Below, piece after piece: positions 1 to 5,448 of a stretch of 5,448 nucleotides of DNA; position 1 is the first letter of the stretch, and every line of letters begins with the position of its first letter. Below the pieces are notes generated by a model. It ran no database searches. It saw only the letters and a program-made list of their open reading frames with translations, and had not been told where the DNA came from. Location of the stretch: positions 1 through 5,448 of the forward strand of contig BEHO01000103.1 in assembly GCA_002898915.1 (NCBI GenBank), written 5' to 3'. The DNA comes from a bacterium HR12. GTDB lineage: Bacteria > Actinomycetota > UBA4738 > HRBIN12. The translations under genes were made by a program, and so were the position numbers.

Positions 1-555
1 GAGCTCGGGTTCGAGGGGGATCGGCGGTTCAACGCCCTCCACGGGCACAAGCAGCTCTACTTCGTGGGATCGGGCGGCGCGCCGGCGGTCGACGTCATCA
101 TGGACCGGCTCCAGATGTGCCACGTGCTCGAGTTCCGGGATCGCATCGACCGGATGCCCCTCACGCTGGACGTCGCCGATCTGCTCCTCTCCAAGCTCCA
201 GGTGGTGCAGCTGAACGAGAAGGACGTCCACGACATCGGGTACCTGCTCGCGGCCTTCGAGGTCCGCGAGGGGGACGAGCCCGGGACGATCGGCCTCGCG
301 CGGATCGGCGGGGTCGTCGCCGACGACTGGGGCTGGTGGCGCACCGTGACCCGGAACCTGGACCGCGTGGCCGAGCTGCTCCGCGGCGAGCTCGCGCGCC
401 TCGTGCCCGCCGGGGCGCCGTTCGATCCCGTCGAGCAGGCGCTCGCGCTCCGGCGCCACGCGGACGAGGTGCCGAAGACCCTGCGCTGGAAGCTCCGCGC
501 CCGGGTGGGCGAACGGGTGCGCTGGTACGAGCTCCCCGAGGAGGTGGATCACTGA
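1..555 (+). CDS. Nucleotidyltransferase-like protein, 5' end outside window
   Basis: The frame is open from the first base of the window and closes with TGA at 553-555, giving 184 visible residues. A GTG at 64 could act as a start. However, the residues before it (RRFNALHGHKQLYF, visible residues 8-21) look like conserved protein, so I take the true start to lie upstream. Visible landmarks are a VDV strand at 30-32 that could carry an acidic active-site residue, and a helix DLLLSKLQVVQLNEKDVHDI at 60-79. The K..(K/R)D..D pattern of that helix recalls AbiEii/MNT-like nucleotidyltransferases, where a lysine and a late aspartate follow the catalytic strand. The C-terminal part (about 105-184) is rich in Trp, Arg and Glu and matches nothing I recognise. 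There is no signal peptide or membrane segment in the visible part. The catalytic GS...D motif expected nearer the N-terminus is outside the window, so activity cannot be judged. No AbiEi-like antitoxin partner is visible. It runs convergent with betA and is probably unrelated to the transport genes. The family assignment is tentative; coding status is secure. Confidence 0.72.
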   Translation, partial: ELGFEGDRRFNALHGHKQLYFVGSGGAPAVDVIMDRLQMCHVLEFRDRIDRMPLTLDVADLLLSKLQVVQLNEKDVHDIGYLLAAFEVREGDEPGTIGLARIGGVVADDWGWWRTVTRNLDRVAELLRGELARLVPAGAPFDPVEQALALRRHADEVPKTLRWKLRARVGERVRWYELPEEVDH

Positions 556-573
556 GGTCGCCTCGGCGCGACC
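556..573. terminator. GC-rich hairpin after the first gene; weak terminator candidate
   Basis: Immediately after the TGA, GGTCGC (556-561) and GCGACC (568-573) form a perfect 6-bp stem around the loop CTCGGC. A second possible stem in the same convergent spacer pairs CGACGG (594-599) with CCGTCG (618-623). Neither is followed by a T-run on either strand, so this is not a canonical intrinsic terminator. Its position between two converging genes is what suggests a termination role. Short GC stems are common by chance in DNA of this composition. Confidence 0.3.
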
Positions 574-628
574 CCCGCGGGGCGTGCGGTCCGCGACGGT
601 CGTCCGACTGACGCGGGCCGTCGGCGGG

Positions 629-2356
629 TCAGGTGTCCTTCCGGTGGCGGTAGAACTCCACCTGAGCGGGGGGCAGCGGTGCGTTGCCCATGATGAGGTC
701 CGCGGCCTTCTCGGCCACCATCATCACCGGGGCGTAGATGTTGGCGTTGGTGATGGAGGGGAAGACCGAGGCGTCGACGATGCGCAGACCCTCGAGGCCG
801 TGCACCTTCATCGTGGTGGGGTCGACGACCGACATCTCGTCGATCCCCATCCGGCAGGTACAGGAGGGGTGGAGCGCCGTCTCGCCGTCGCGCGCGACCC
901 AGTCGAGGATCTCCTCGTCGGTCTCGACCCGCGGGCCCGGGGAGAGCTCCCCGCCGTTGAAGGGGTCGAACGCCGGCTGGTTCAGGATGTGCCGGGCGAT
1001 GCGGATGGCCTCGACCCACTCGCGTCGGTCCTTCGCCGTCGAGAGGTAGTTGAAGAGCAGCCGCGGCTTCACCCGCGGATCGGGGCTCTTGATCTTCACC
1101 CACCCCCGGGCGTCGGAGTACATGGGTCCGATGTGCACCTGGTAGCCGTGATCGCCGGCGGGCGCGGATCCGTCGTAGCGGATCGCGATCGGCAGGAAGT
1201 GGAACATGAGGTTCGGGTAGTCGACCTCGTCGTTGGACCGCACGAACCCCCCCGCCTCGAAGTGGTTCGTCGCGCCAGGGCCGGAGCGGAAGAGCAGCCA
1301 CTGCAGGGCCACCCAGGGGCGCCACCGCCACCGCAGGTAGGGGGCGACCGAGACGGGTTGCTTGCACCGGTACTGGACGTAGACCTCGAGGTGGTCCTGG
1401 AGGTTCTCGCCCACGCCCGGCAGGTGGTGGACGACCTCGACGCCGAGCGCGCGCAGCTCGTCGGCGTTGCCCACGCCGGACACCTGGAGGATCTGGGGCG
1501 TGTTGATCGCCCCGCCGCAGAGGATCACCTCCCCCGCCGTCACGCGCTCGACCCCTCCGCGCCCCCGGACGTACTCGACCCCCACGGCGCGGGTGCCCCG
1601 GAACCGCACGCGCGTCACGAAGGCCCGGGTGCGGACCTCCAGGTTCGGCCGCCCCATGACCGGGTGGAGGTAGGCCCGGGCGGCCGACACGCGCCGGCCG
1701 CGGTGGATCGTGCGGTCGAAGGGCGCGAACCCCTCCTGCCGATAGCCGTTCACGTCGTCGGTGAGGGGGTAGCCGGCCTGCTGGACCGCCTCGAAGAACG
1801 CGCCGAACAGGGGGTTGGTCGCGGGGCCGCGCTCGAGGACGAGCGGGCCCGAGCGTCCGCGGAACGGGTCGCCGGGCGCCGCCGCCAGGCAGTTCTCCAT
1901 GCGCTTGAAGTAGGGGAGGCAGTGGGCGTAATCCCAGGTCTCCATGCCCGGGTTGGACGCCCACCGCTCGTAGTCCATGGGGTTCCCGCGCTGGAAGATC
2001 ATGCCGTTGATCGAGCTCGAGCCGCCGAGGACCTTCCCGCGCGCGTGGTAGATGCGCCGGCCGTGCATGAACGGCTCCGGCTCGGACTCGTAGCGCCAGT
2101 CGTAGAAGCGGCTCCCGATGGGGAACGCCAGAGCGGCCGGCATGTGGATGAAGATGTCGAAGCGATGGTCGGGGCGGCCGGCCTCGAGGACGAGGACCCG
2201 GGTGCCGGGATCGGCCGAGAGCCGGTTCGCGAGGCAGCTCCCGGCCGAGCCGCCGCCCACGATCACGACGTCGTAGTGGCGCGAACCCATCGTTGCCGGG
2301 AGTCTGCGGGATGCGGTCGCGGCGCGCGCGCCGCTGGTTGCAGGCTCCGCAACCAT
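629..2356 (-). CDS. betA: Choline dehydrogenase (BetA), GMC oxidoreductase family
   Basis: This is an FAD-dependent GMC oxidoreductase expected to oxidise choline to betaine aldehyde, usually membrane-associated and passing electrons to the respiratory chain. Residue numbers are for the 575-aa product. The N-terminal dinucleotide-binding motif is [15 protein letters not shown] (33-47), followed by the acidic end of the next strand (LVLEAG, 55-60). GMC signature 1 is at about 104-127 ([22 protein letters not shown]) and signature 2 at 281-295 ([15 protein letters not shown]). The catalytic pair is H496 in [10 protein letters not shown] and N539 in NANIYAP, with the usual 43-residue spacing. 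BetA-type stretches such as [13 protein letters not shown] TNHFEAGGF (363-371), FHFLPIAI (385-392) and the choline-dehydrogenase-like C-terminus favour BetA over alcohol or glucose dehydrogenases. E. coli BetA is about 556 aa. I chose the ATG at 2354-2356 because AGGGA (2364-2368, minus strand) lies 7 nt upstream. ATGs at 2386 and 2290 are in frame but lack a recognisable Shine-Dalgarno. The conserved fold begins near the 2290 start ([14 protein letters not shown]). The gene is divergent from the transporter genes. Substrate specificity within the family is inferred. Confidence 0.93.
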   Translation of the reverse strand: MVAEPATSGARAATASRRLPATMGSRHYDVVIVGGGSAGSCLANRLSADPGTRVLVLEAGRPDHRFDIFIHMPAALAFPIGSRFYDWRYESEPEPFMHGRRIYHARGKVLGGSSSINGMIFQRGNPMDYERWASNPGMETWDYAHCLPYFKRMENCLAAAPGDPFRGRSGPLVLERGPATNPLFGAFFEAVQQAGYPLTDDVNGYRQEGFAPFDRTIHRGRRVSAARAYLHPVMGRPNLEVRTRAFVTRVRFRGTRAVGVEYVRGRGGVERVTAGEVILCGGAINTPQILQVSGVGNADELRALGVEVVHHLPGVGENLQDHLEVYVQYRCKQPVSVAPYLRWRWRPWVALQWLLFRSGPGATNHFEAGGFVRSNDEVDYPNLMFHFLPIAIRYDGSAPAGDHGYQVHIGPMYSDARGWVKIKSPDPRVKPRLLFNYLSTAKDRREWVEAIRIARHILNQPAFDPFNGGELSPGPRVETDEEILDWVARDGETALHPSCTCRMGIDEMSVVDPTTMKVHGLEGLRIVDASVFPSITNANIYAPVMMVAEKAADLIMGNAPLPPAQVEFYRHRKDT

Positions 2357-2360
2357 CGGC

Positions 2361-2389
2361 TTGTCCCTGCCGTGCTCGTCGCCCATGCT
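2361..2389 (+). promoter_or_regulatory. Weak sigma-70-like promoter candidate for the transporter operon
   Basis: TTGTCC (2361-2366; 4 of 6 to TTGACA) is followed after 17 nt by CATGCT (2384-2389). The latter matches TATAAT at only three positions, including the important second A and last T. Transcription would begin near 2396, about 50 nt upstream of the ATPase start, and the -10 would lie in the spacer of the inverted repeat. The match is poor and the call rests mainly on position. Confidence 0.2.
2364..2368 (-). promoter_or_regulatory. Ribosome binding site deciding the betA start
   Basis: Read on the minus strand, AGGGA sits 7 nt before the ATG at 2354-2356. Neither alternative in-frame ATG (2386, 2290) has a purine-rich element at a suitable distance. 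This supports the 575-residue product, but the match is short. Confidence 0.5.
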
Positions 2390-2405
2390 CGCGCGGGCGA
2401 CCGAG
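2375..2405. promoter_or_regulatory. Inverted repeat in the divergent betA/transporter spacer; candidate operator
   Basis: GTCGCCC (2378-2384) and GGGCGAC (2395-2401) are perfect inverted copies separated by 10 nt. The dyad extends outward as CTC (2375-2377) with GAG (2403-2405) after one unpaired C at 2402. It lies between divergently transcribed betA and the ABC operon, where a TetR/BetI-type or other dimeric regulator could act on both. No regulator gene is in the window, and a repeat of this size can occur by chance at this GC content. Confidence 0.35.
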
Positions 2406-2435
2406 GGTCACGAAGGGGGAGAGCGGTCAGCGGGT

Positions 2436-2441
2436 GGAAGG
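2436..2441 (+). promoter_or_regulatory. Ribosome binding site deciding the ATPase start
   Basis: GGAAGG lies 7 nt upstream of the ATG at 2449. The frame stays open further upstream to about 2293, but that stretch lies over betA coding sequence and its translation has no ABC-family character. This site fixes the start at 2449. Confidence 0.7.
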
Positions 2442-2448
2442 ATCGAGC

Positions 2449-3462
2449 ATGACGGTCTCGTGCCGGGACGTATGGAAGGTGTACGGGCCGAGGCCGGAGC
2501 GGATCGTGGGGTCGCCCGAGGCCGACCTGCCCCGGAGCGAGCTCCTCGCCAGGACGGGATGCGTGGCCGCGGTCCGAGGTGTGTCCTTCGACGTCGCGCC
2601 CGGCGAGGTGTTCGTGGTCATGGGCCTGTCGGGCTCGGGCAAGTCGACCCTCGTCCGCATGCTGAACCGGCTCCACGAGCCCACCGCGGGGACGATCCTC
2701 ATCGACGGGGAGGACATCGGCGCCCTCGACGGGGATCGACTCCGGGATCTCCGCCGTCGCCGGGTGAGCATGGTCTTCCAGCACTTCGGGCTGCTCCCGC
2801 ATCGGCGGATCGTCGACAACGTCGCGTTCGGCCTCGAGATCCAGGGCGTGGAGCGGGCCGAGCGCATCCGCCGTGCCCACGAGGTCCTCGAGGTCGTGGG
2901 CCTGGAGGGCTGGGCCGACGCCTACCCCGAGGAGCTCTCGGGCGGGATGCAGCAGCGGGTCGGGCTCGCCCGGGCGCTCGCGACGGACCCGGAGATCATG
3001 CTGTTCGACGAGCCCTTCAGCGCCCTCGACCCGTTGATCCGGAGGGACATGCAGGACGAGGTCCTGCGCCTCCAGCGGGAGCTGCGGAAGACCATGATCT
3101 TCATCACCCACGACCTCATGGAGGCGCTGAAGCTGGGGGACCGGATCGCGGTCATGAAGGACGGTCGGTTCGTCCAGGTCGGCACGCCCGAGGAAGTGGT
3201 GATCCACCCGGCCGACGCCTACGTGGCCGACTTCACGCGGGACGTGCCCCGCTCGCACGTGCTGCGGGCGCGGTCGATCATGCAGCCGCCGAACGGGGTC
3301 CACAGGTTCGCCGGCGACGTCTCGCCCGACACGCTCCTCGTCGAGCTGCTCCCCCTCCTCGCCCGGAGCGACGCGCCGGTTCGCGTGGTGGAGGGGGGTC
3401 GCGCCATCGGGGTGGTGGACCGGGCCGCCGTCCTCGAGGCGATGGTCGAGGACGCGCCCTGA
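2449..3462 (+). CDS. proV: Quaternary-amine/glycine betaine ABC transporter ATPase, ProV/OpuAA type
   Basis: This 337-residue protein is the cytoplasmic ATPase that powers import by the adjacent permease. Motifs in order: Walker [10 protein letters not shown] (59-67), Q-loop glutamine 111 within [14 protein letters not shown] signature LSGGMQQR (163-170), Walker B IMLFDEP (183-189), D-loop SALD (191-194) and switch histidine 221 (ITHD). All catalytic positions are intact. The FGLLPHR stretch and the long N-terminal segment before the core strand, with [10 protein letters not shown] at 8-17, are typical of the ProV/OpuAA/GbuA group. After the nucleotide-binding domain (ends near 268, DFTRDVPRS) only about 70 residues follow. 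They end in [21 protein letters not shown], which resembles the last part of one CBS motif. E. coli ProV (about 400 aa) and OpuAA carry a tandem CBS pair, so this C-terminus is reduced. The stop TGA (3460-3462) overlaps the permease ATG by one base (TGATG), indicating an operon with translational coupling. The exact substrate (glycine betaine, choline, proline betaine) cannot be read from this subunit; divergent betA favours choline or betaine. Confidence 0.93.
   Translation: MTVSCRDVWKVYGPRPERIVGSPEADLPRSELLARTGCVAAVRGVSFDVAPGEVFVVMGLSGSGKSTLVRMLNRLHEPTAGTILIDGEDIGALDGDRLRDLRRRRVSMVFQHFGLLPHRRIVDNVAFGLEIQGVERAERIRRAHEVLEVVGLEGWADAYPEELSGGMQQRVGLARALATDPEIMLFDEPFSALDPLIRRDMQDEVLRLQRELRKTMIFITHDLMEALKLGDRIAVMKDGRFVQVGTPEEVVIHPADAYVADFTRDVPRSHVLRARSIMQPPNGVHRFAGDVSPDTLLVELLPLLARSDAPVRVVEGGRAIGVVDRAAVLEAMVEDAP
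3448..3452 (+). promoter_or_regulatory. Ribosome binding site for the permease, inside the ATPase gene
   Basis: GAGGA at 3448-3452 lies 9 nt before the ATG at 3462. It supports starting the permease at the TGATG overlap, so the two proteins are probably translated in a coupled manner. Confidence 0.5.
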
Positions 3463-5448
3463 TGGAGCGGCGGTTGGGCGGTCCGCCACGCGTCGCGACG
3501 GTCTCCCGACCCCCCGTCGGGGTGTCCGCGCAGCGGACGTGGGCGCGCCGGGGTGCGTGGCTCCTGGCCCTCGGGGCCGTGGTCGCGCTCGGCCTGCGTC
3601 TCCCGGACGGGTTCCCCGAGCGGTGGGTCATCGACCTGGCGAAGAGCTTCAACGCCTTCCAGGACTGGGTCATCACGAACCAGCGCACCCATCCCCTGTT
3701 CCGCGCGGTGCTCGTGCCGCTGAAGGACCTGGTGAACGTGTCCTTCGACGGCATCGTGCGGGTGCTCTCGCGCATGACGTGGTTCGGCCTCATCGTGACG
3801 CTCTCCCTGGTCTCCGGCGTCCTCGCCGGATGGCGGAAGGGGCTGCTCGCCGCCGCGGGGTTCGGCTCGATGGCGCTCCTCGGGCTCTGGCCGGAGAGCG
3901 TGGAGACGCTGGCCCTCATGGTGATGGCGGTCGTGGCGGCGCTCGCCGTCGGGATCCCCCTGGGGATCGTCGCGGGCCGTCGTCCGCTCGTGGACCGGCT
4001 GCTGCGTCCCGTGCTCGATGGCATGCAGACCATCCCCGCCTTCTCGTACCTGGTCCCGCTGGTGCTCCTGTTCTCGATCGGGACGACGACGGCGCTCATC
4101 GCCACGATCGTGTTCGCCGTGCCGCCCGCCATCCGGCTGACGAGCCTCGGCGTGCGGCTCGTCAGCCGCGGGGCGATCGAGGTGGCCGAGTCCTTCGGCG
4201 CGACCCGACGCCAGATGCTGCGGAAGGTCCAGCTGCCGCTGGCCAAGCCCCACATCATGCTGGGGGTGAACCAGACGATCATGATGGCCCTCGGCATGGT
4301 CGTGATCGCGTCGTCGGTCGGGTTCCGCGGTCTCGGCCGGGTCGTCTACAACGCCCTCCAGCGGCGCGACGTCGGCGAGGCCCTCGCCGGCGGCATCGCC
4401 ATCGTCCTCCTGGCCATCGTGCTCGACCGGGTCACGATGGGATGGGGTGAGCGGGATCGGCGCCGCCGGGGAGCGAGCCGGCTGCGGATCGGGGCGCGGG
4501 CGCTCCCCCTATGGGCCCCGTGGGCCGTGATGGTCGTGGGCTCGAGCGCGGCCGTGCTCGTCGGACGGGAGGTGTTGCGACAGCAGGACTTCCCCTCGAC
4601 GTGGGCCCTCTCGATCTCGGACCCGGTGAACCGCGCCGTGGCCTGGCTCACCCTGCACGTGAGCGACGTGACGGAGGCCATGACCGCCTCGATGATCCGC
4701 TTCGGCCTCGATCCCCTGCGGGACCTGCTCCTCGGGGTGCCGTGGTGGATGGTGGCCGGGGCGGCCGCGGTCGCCGCGTGGAAGGTGTCGCGCCGACCCG
4801 GCCTCACGGTGCTCAGCTTCTCGTGCATCGCGGGGGTCGGCCTCGTCGGTATGTGGGACATCTCCATGGACACCCTCAGCCAGGTGATCGTCGCCGTGGC
4901 GTCGTCCGTGGTGCTCGCGATCCCCATCGGGATCTGGTCGGCGTGGGACGACCGCGTCCAGCGAGCCCTGCGGCCGATCCTCGACGCGATGCAGACGATG
5001 CCGCAGTTCGTCTACCTCGTCCCGGTCGTGGCCCTGTTCGGCGTGGGTCGCGTGCCCGGGGTGATCGCCGCTCTCGTCTACGCGCTGCCGCCCGGGATCC
5101 GCCTCACCGACACGGGGATCCGGCAGGTGCCCCGGGAGACGGTGGAGGCCGCCCTCGCGTTCGGGTCCACGCGCTGGCAGGTGCTGACGAAGGTGCAGTT
5201 GCCGCTGGCCCGGCCCTCGATCCTCCTCGGGGTGAACCAGACCGTGATGATGGTGCTCTCCGTGGTCATCATCGCCGGGCTCGTCGGCGGCGGCGGGCTC
5301 GGGTACGAGGTGATCCAGGGGCTCTCGCACGATCCCGGTCGGGGGATGGTGGCGGGGATCTGCATCCTGCTCCTCGCGATCGTCATCGACCGTATCACGC
5401 AGATGATGGGACGGGTCCGGGGAGCGTCCGGGCCCGAGACGTCGGTAT
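3462..5448 (+). CDS. proW: Fused tandem ProW-type permease, 3' end outside window
   Basis: One frame runs without a stop from ATG 3462 to the window edge, giving 662 residues. It forms the membrane channel of a glycine betaine/choline-type ABC importer. It contains two whole permease modules. Module 1 (about 30-329) has hydrophobic segments near 32-46, 104-123, 126-143, 149-170, 192-222, 270-285 and 306-322. Module 2 (about 345-650) has them near 350-366, 426-440, 447-463, 472-493, 514-543, 592-612 and 629-644. Each has the ProW-like LRPxLDxMQT motif (181-190; 503-512), a YLVP segment (196-199; 517-520), and an ATPase-docking EAA loop. The loops run from E240 through G246 to QLP 257-259, and from E562 through G568 to QLP 579-581, with identical internal spacing. 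Hand alignment of 181-329 with 503-650 gives about 81 identities over 149 positions with one gap. E. coli ProW is about 350 aa with one module, so this is a head-to-tail duplication. The joining segment (about 326-348) is Arg-rich and probably cytoplasmic. The sequence at 650-662 is hydrophilic, suggesting the stop lies close beyond the edge. No frameshift is apparent. Confidence 0.92.
   Translation, partial: MERRLGGPPRVATVSRPPVGVSAQRTWARRGAWLLALGAVVALGLRLPDGFPERWVIDLAKSFNAFQDWVITNQRTHPLFRAVLVPLKDLVNVSFDGIVRVLSRMTWFGLIVTLSLVSGVLAGWRKGLLAAAGFGSMALLGLWPESVETLALMVMAVVAALAVGIPLGIVAGRRPLVDRLLRPVLDGMQTIPAFSYLVPLVLLFSIGTTTALIATIVFAVPPAIRLTSLGVRLVSRGAIEVAESFGATRRQMLRKVQLPLAKPHIMLGVNQTIMMALGMVVIASSVGFRGLGRVVYNALQRRDVGEALAGGIAIVLLAIVLDRVTMGWGERDRRRRGASRLRIGARALPLWAPWAVMVVGSSAAVLVGREVLRQQDFPSTWALSISDPVNRAVAWLTLHVSDVTEAMTASMIRFGLDPLRDLLLGVPWWMVAGAAAVAAWKVSRRPGLTVLSFSCIAGVGLVGMWDISMDTLSQVIVAVASSVVLAIPIGIWSAWDDRVQRALRPILDAMQTMPQFVYLVPVVALFGVGRVPGVIAALVYALPPGIRLTDTGIRQVPRETVEAALAFGSTRWQVLTKVQLPLARPSILLGVNQTVMMVLSVVIIAGLVGGGGLGYEVIQGLSHDPGRGMVAGICILLLAIVIDRITQMMGRVRGASGPETSV
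4002..5411 (+). repeat. Two divergent copies of the permease core within one gene
   Basis: Copy 1 is 4002-4448 and copy 2 is 4968-5411, encoding the aligned cores of the two permease modules. At the DNA level most third positions have diverged, but short exact matches remain. For example, GGGGTGAACCAGAC occurs at 4263-4276 and 5229-5242, and both copies encode KVQLPLA in nearly the same bases (about 4224-4245 and 5190-5211). The pattern indicates an old duplication or fusion of paralogues under protein-level constraint, not a recent tandem duplication or an assembly artefact. Confidence 0.85.

Noticed and set aside
573..582. Palindrome CCCCGCGGGG as a possible regulatory or restriction-related site
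   Set aside because: A single 10-bp GC palindrome is unremarkable at this base composition, and it lies between converging gene ends where an operator is unlikely.
2293..2448. An upstream extension of the ATPase reading frame to 2293
   Set aside because: It overlaps betA coding sequence, has no ABC-family residues and would bypass the good ribosome site at 2436-2441.
549..2452. Very long open frames overlapping betA, on the plus strand (584-2452) and in another minus-strand frame (549-2411)
   Set aside because: Their translations are low-complexity, rich in Arg, Pro, Gly, His and Val with no domain pattern. The betA frame carries all GMC motifs. Such shadows are expected in very GC-rich coding DNA.
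2263..4297. Long minus-strand open frames opposite the ATPase and permease (2263-3489, 3219-4253, 3278-4297)
   Set aside because: They are Arg/His/Pro/Asp-rich with no recognisable family and lie antisense to genes with intact ABC motifs.
3539..4450. Plus-strand open frame of about 300 codons overlapping the permease
   Set aside because: It is out of frame with the permease, and its translation is Arg/Pro/Gly-rich without membrane segments. The permease frame (starting at 3462) has clear ProW motifs throughout.
4440..4520. A possible gene boundary splitting the permease into two separate genes
   Set aside because: There is no stop codon in the reading frame between the modules and no good ribosome site with an ATG or GTG. 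The joining segment reads as a continuous Arg-rich loop leading into a hydrophobic segment.
4346..5398. Minus-strand open frames opposite the second permease module
   Set aside because: The translations have repetitive Arg/Thr/Ser or His/Asp/Arg composition, typical of the antisense of hydrophobic GC-rich genes.

Overview
The window is very GC-rich DNA with strong third-position G/C bias and densely packed genes. This fits a high-GC bacterium, most likely an actinomycetote. No gene here fixes the taxon, so that placement is an inference. I see no rRNA, tRNA, CRISPR array, insertion sequence, attachment site or origin.

Layout from left to right: (1) The 3' part of a plus-strand gene (1-555) encodes a small protein that looks like a nucleotidyltransferase-fold family member. 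(2) A short convergent spacer (556-628) carries a GC-rich hairpin. (3) A minus-strand GMC-family flavoprotein (629-2356) closely resembles choline dehydrogenase BetA. (4) A divergent spacer of about 92 bp (2357-2448) holds an inverted repeat and a weak promoter candidate. (5) A plus-strand ProV/OpuAA-type ABC ATPase (2449-3462) has a shortened C-terminal regulatory region. (6) Overlapping it by one base, a single plus-strand reading frame runs from 3462 off the right edge of the window. It encodes two complete ProW-type permease modules in tandem in one chain of more than 660 residues.

Genes 3, 5 and 6 form a coherent choline or quaternary-amine module. The ATPase and fused permease would import choline, glycine betaine or a related compound. 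BetA would oxidise choline to betaine aldehyde, feeding either osmoprotectant synthesis or catabolism. No substrate-binding protein (ProX/OpuAC type) and no betaine aldehyde dehydrogenase (BetB) are visible. The binding protein may lie just beyond the right edge.

The most notable structural feature is the fused, internally duplicated permease served by one half-size ATPase with a reduced CBS region. I do not see evidence of a wholly unknown system. The families are recognisable, and the interest lies in their architecture and arrangement.
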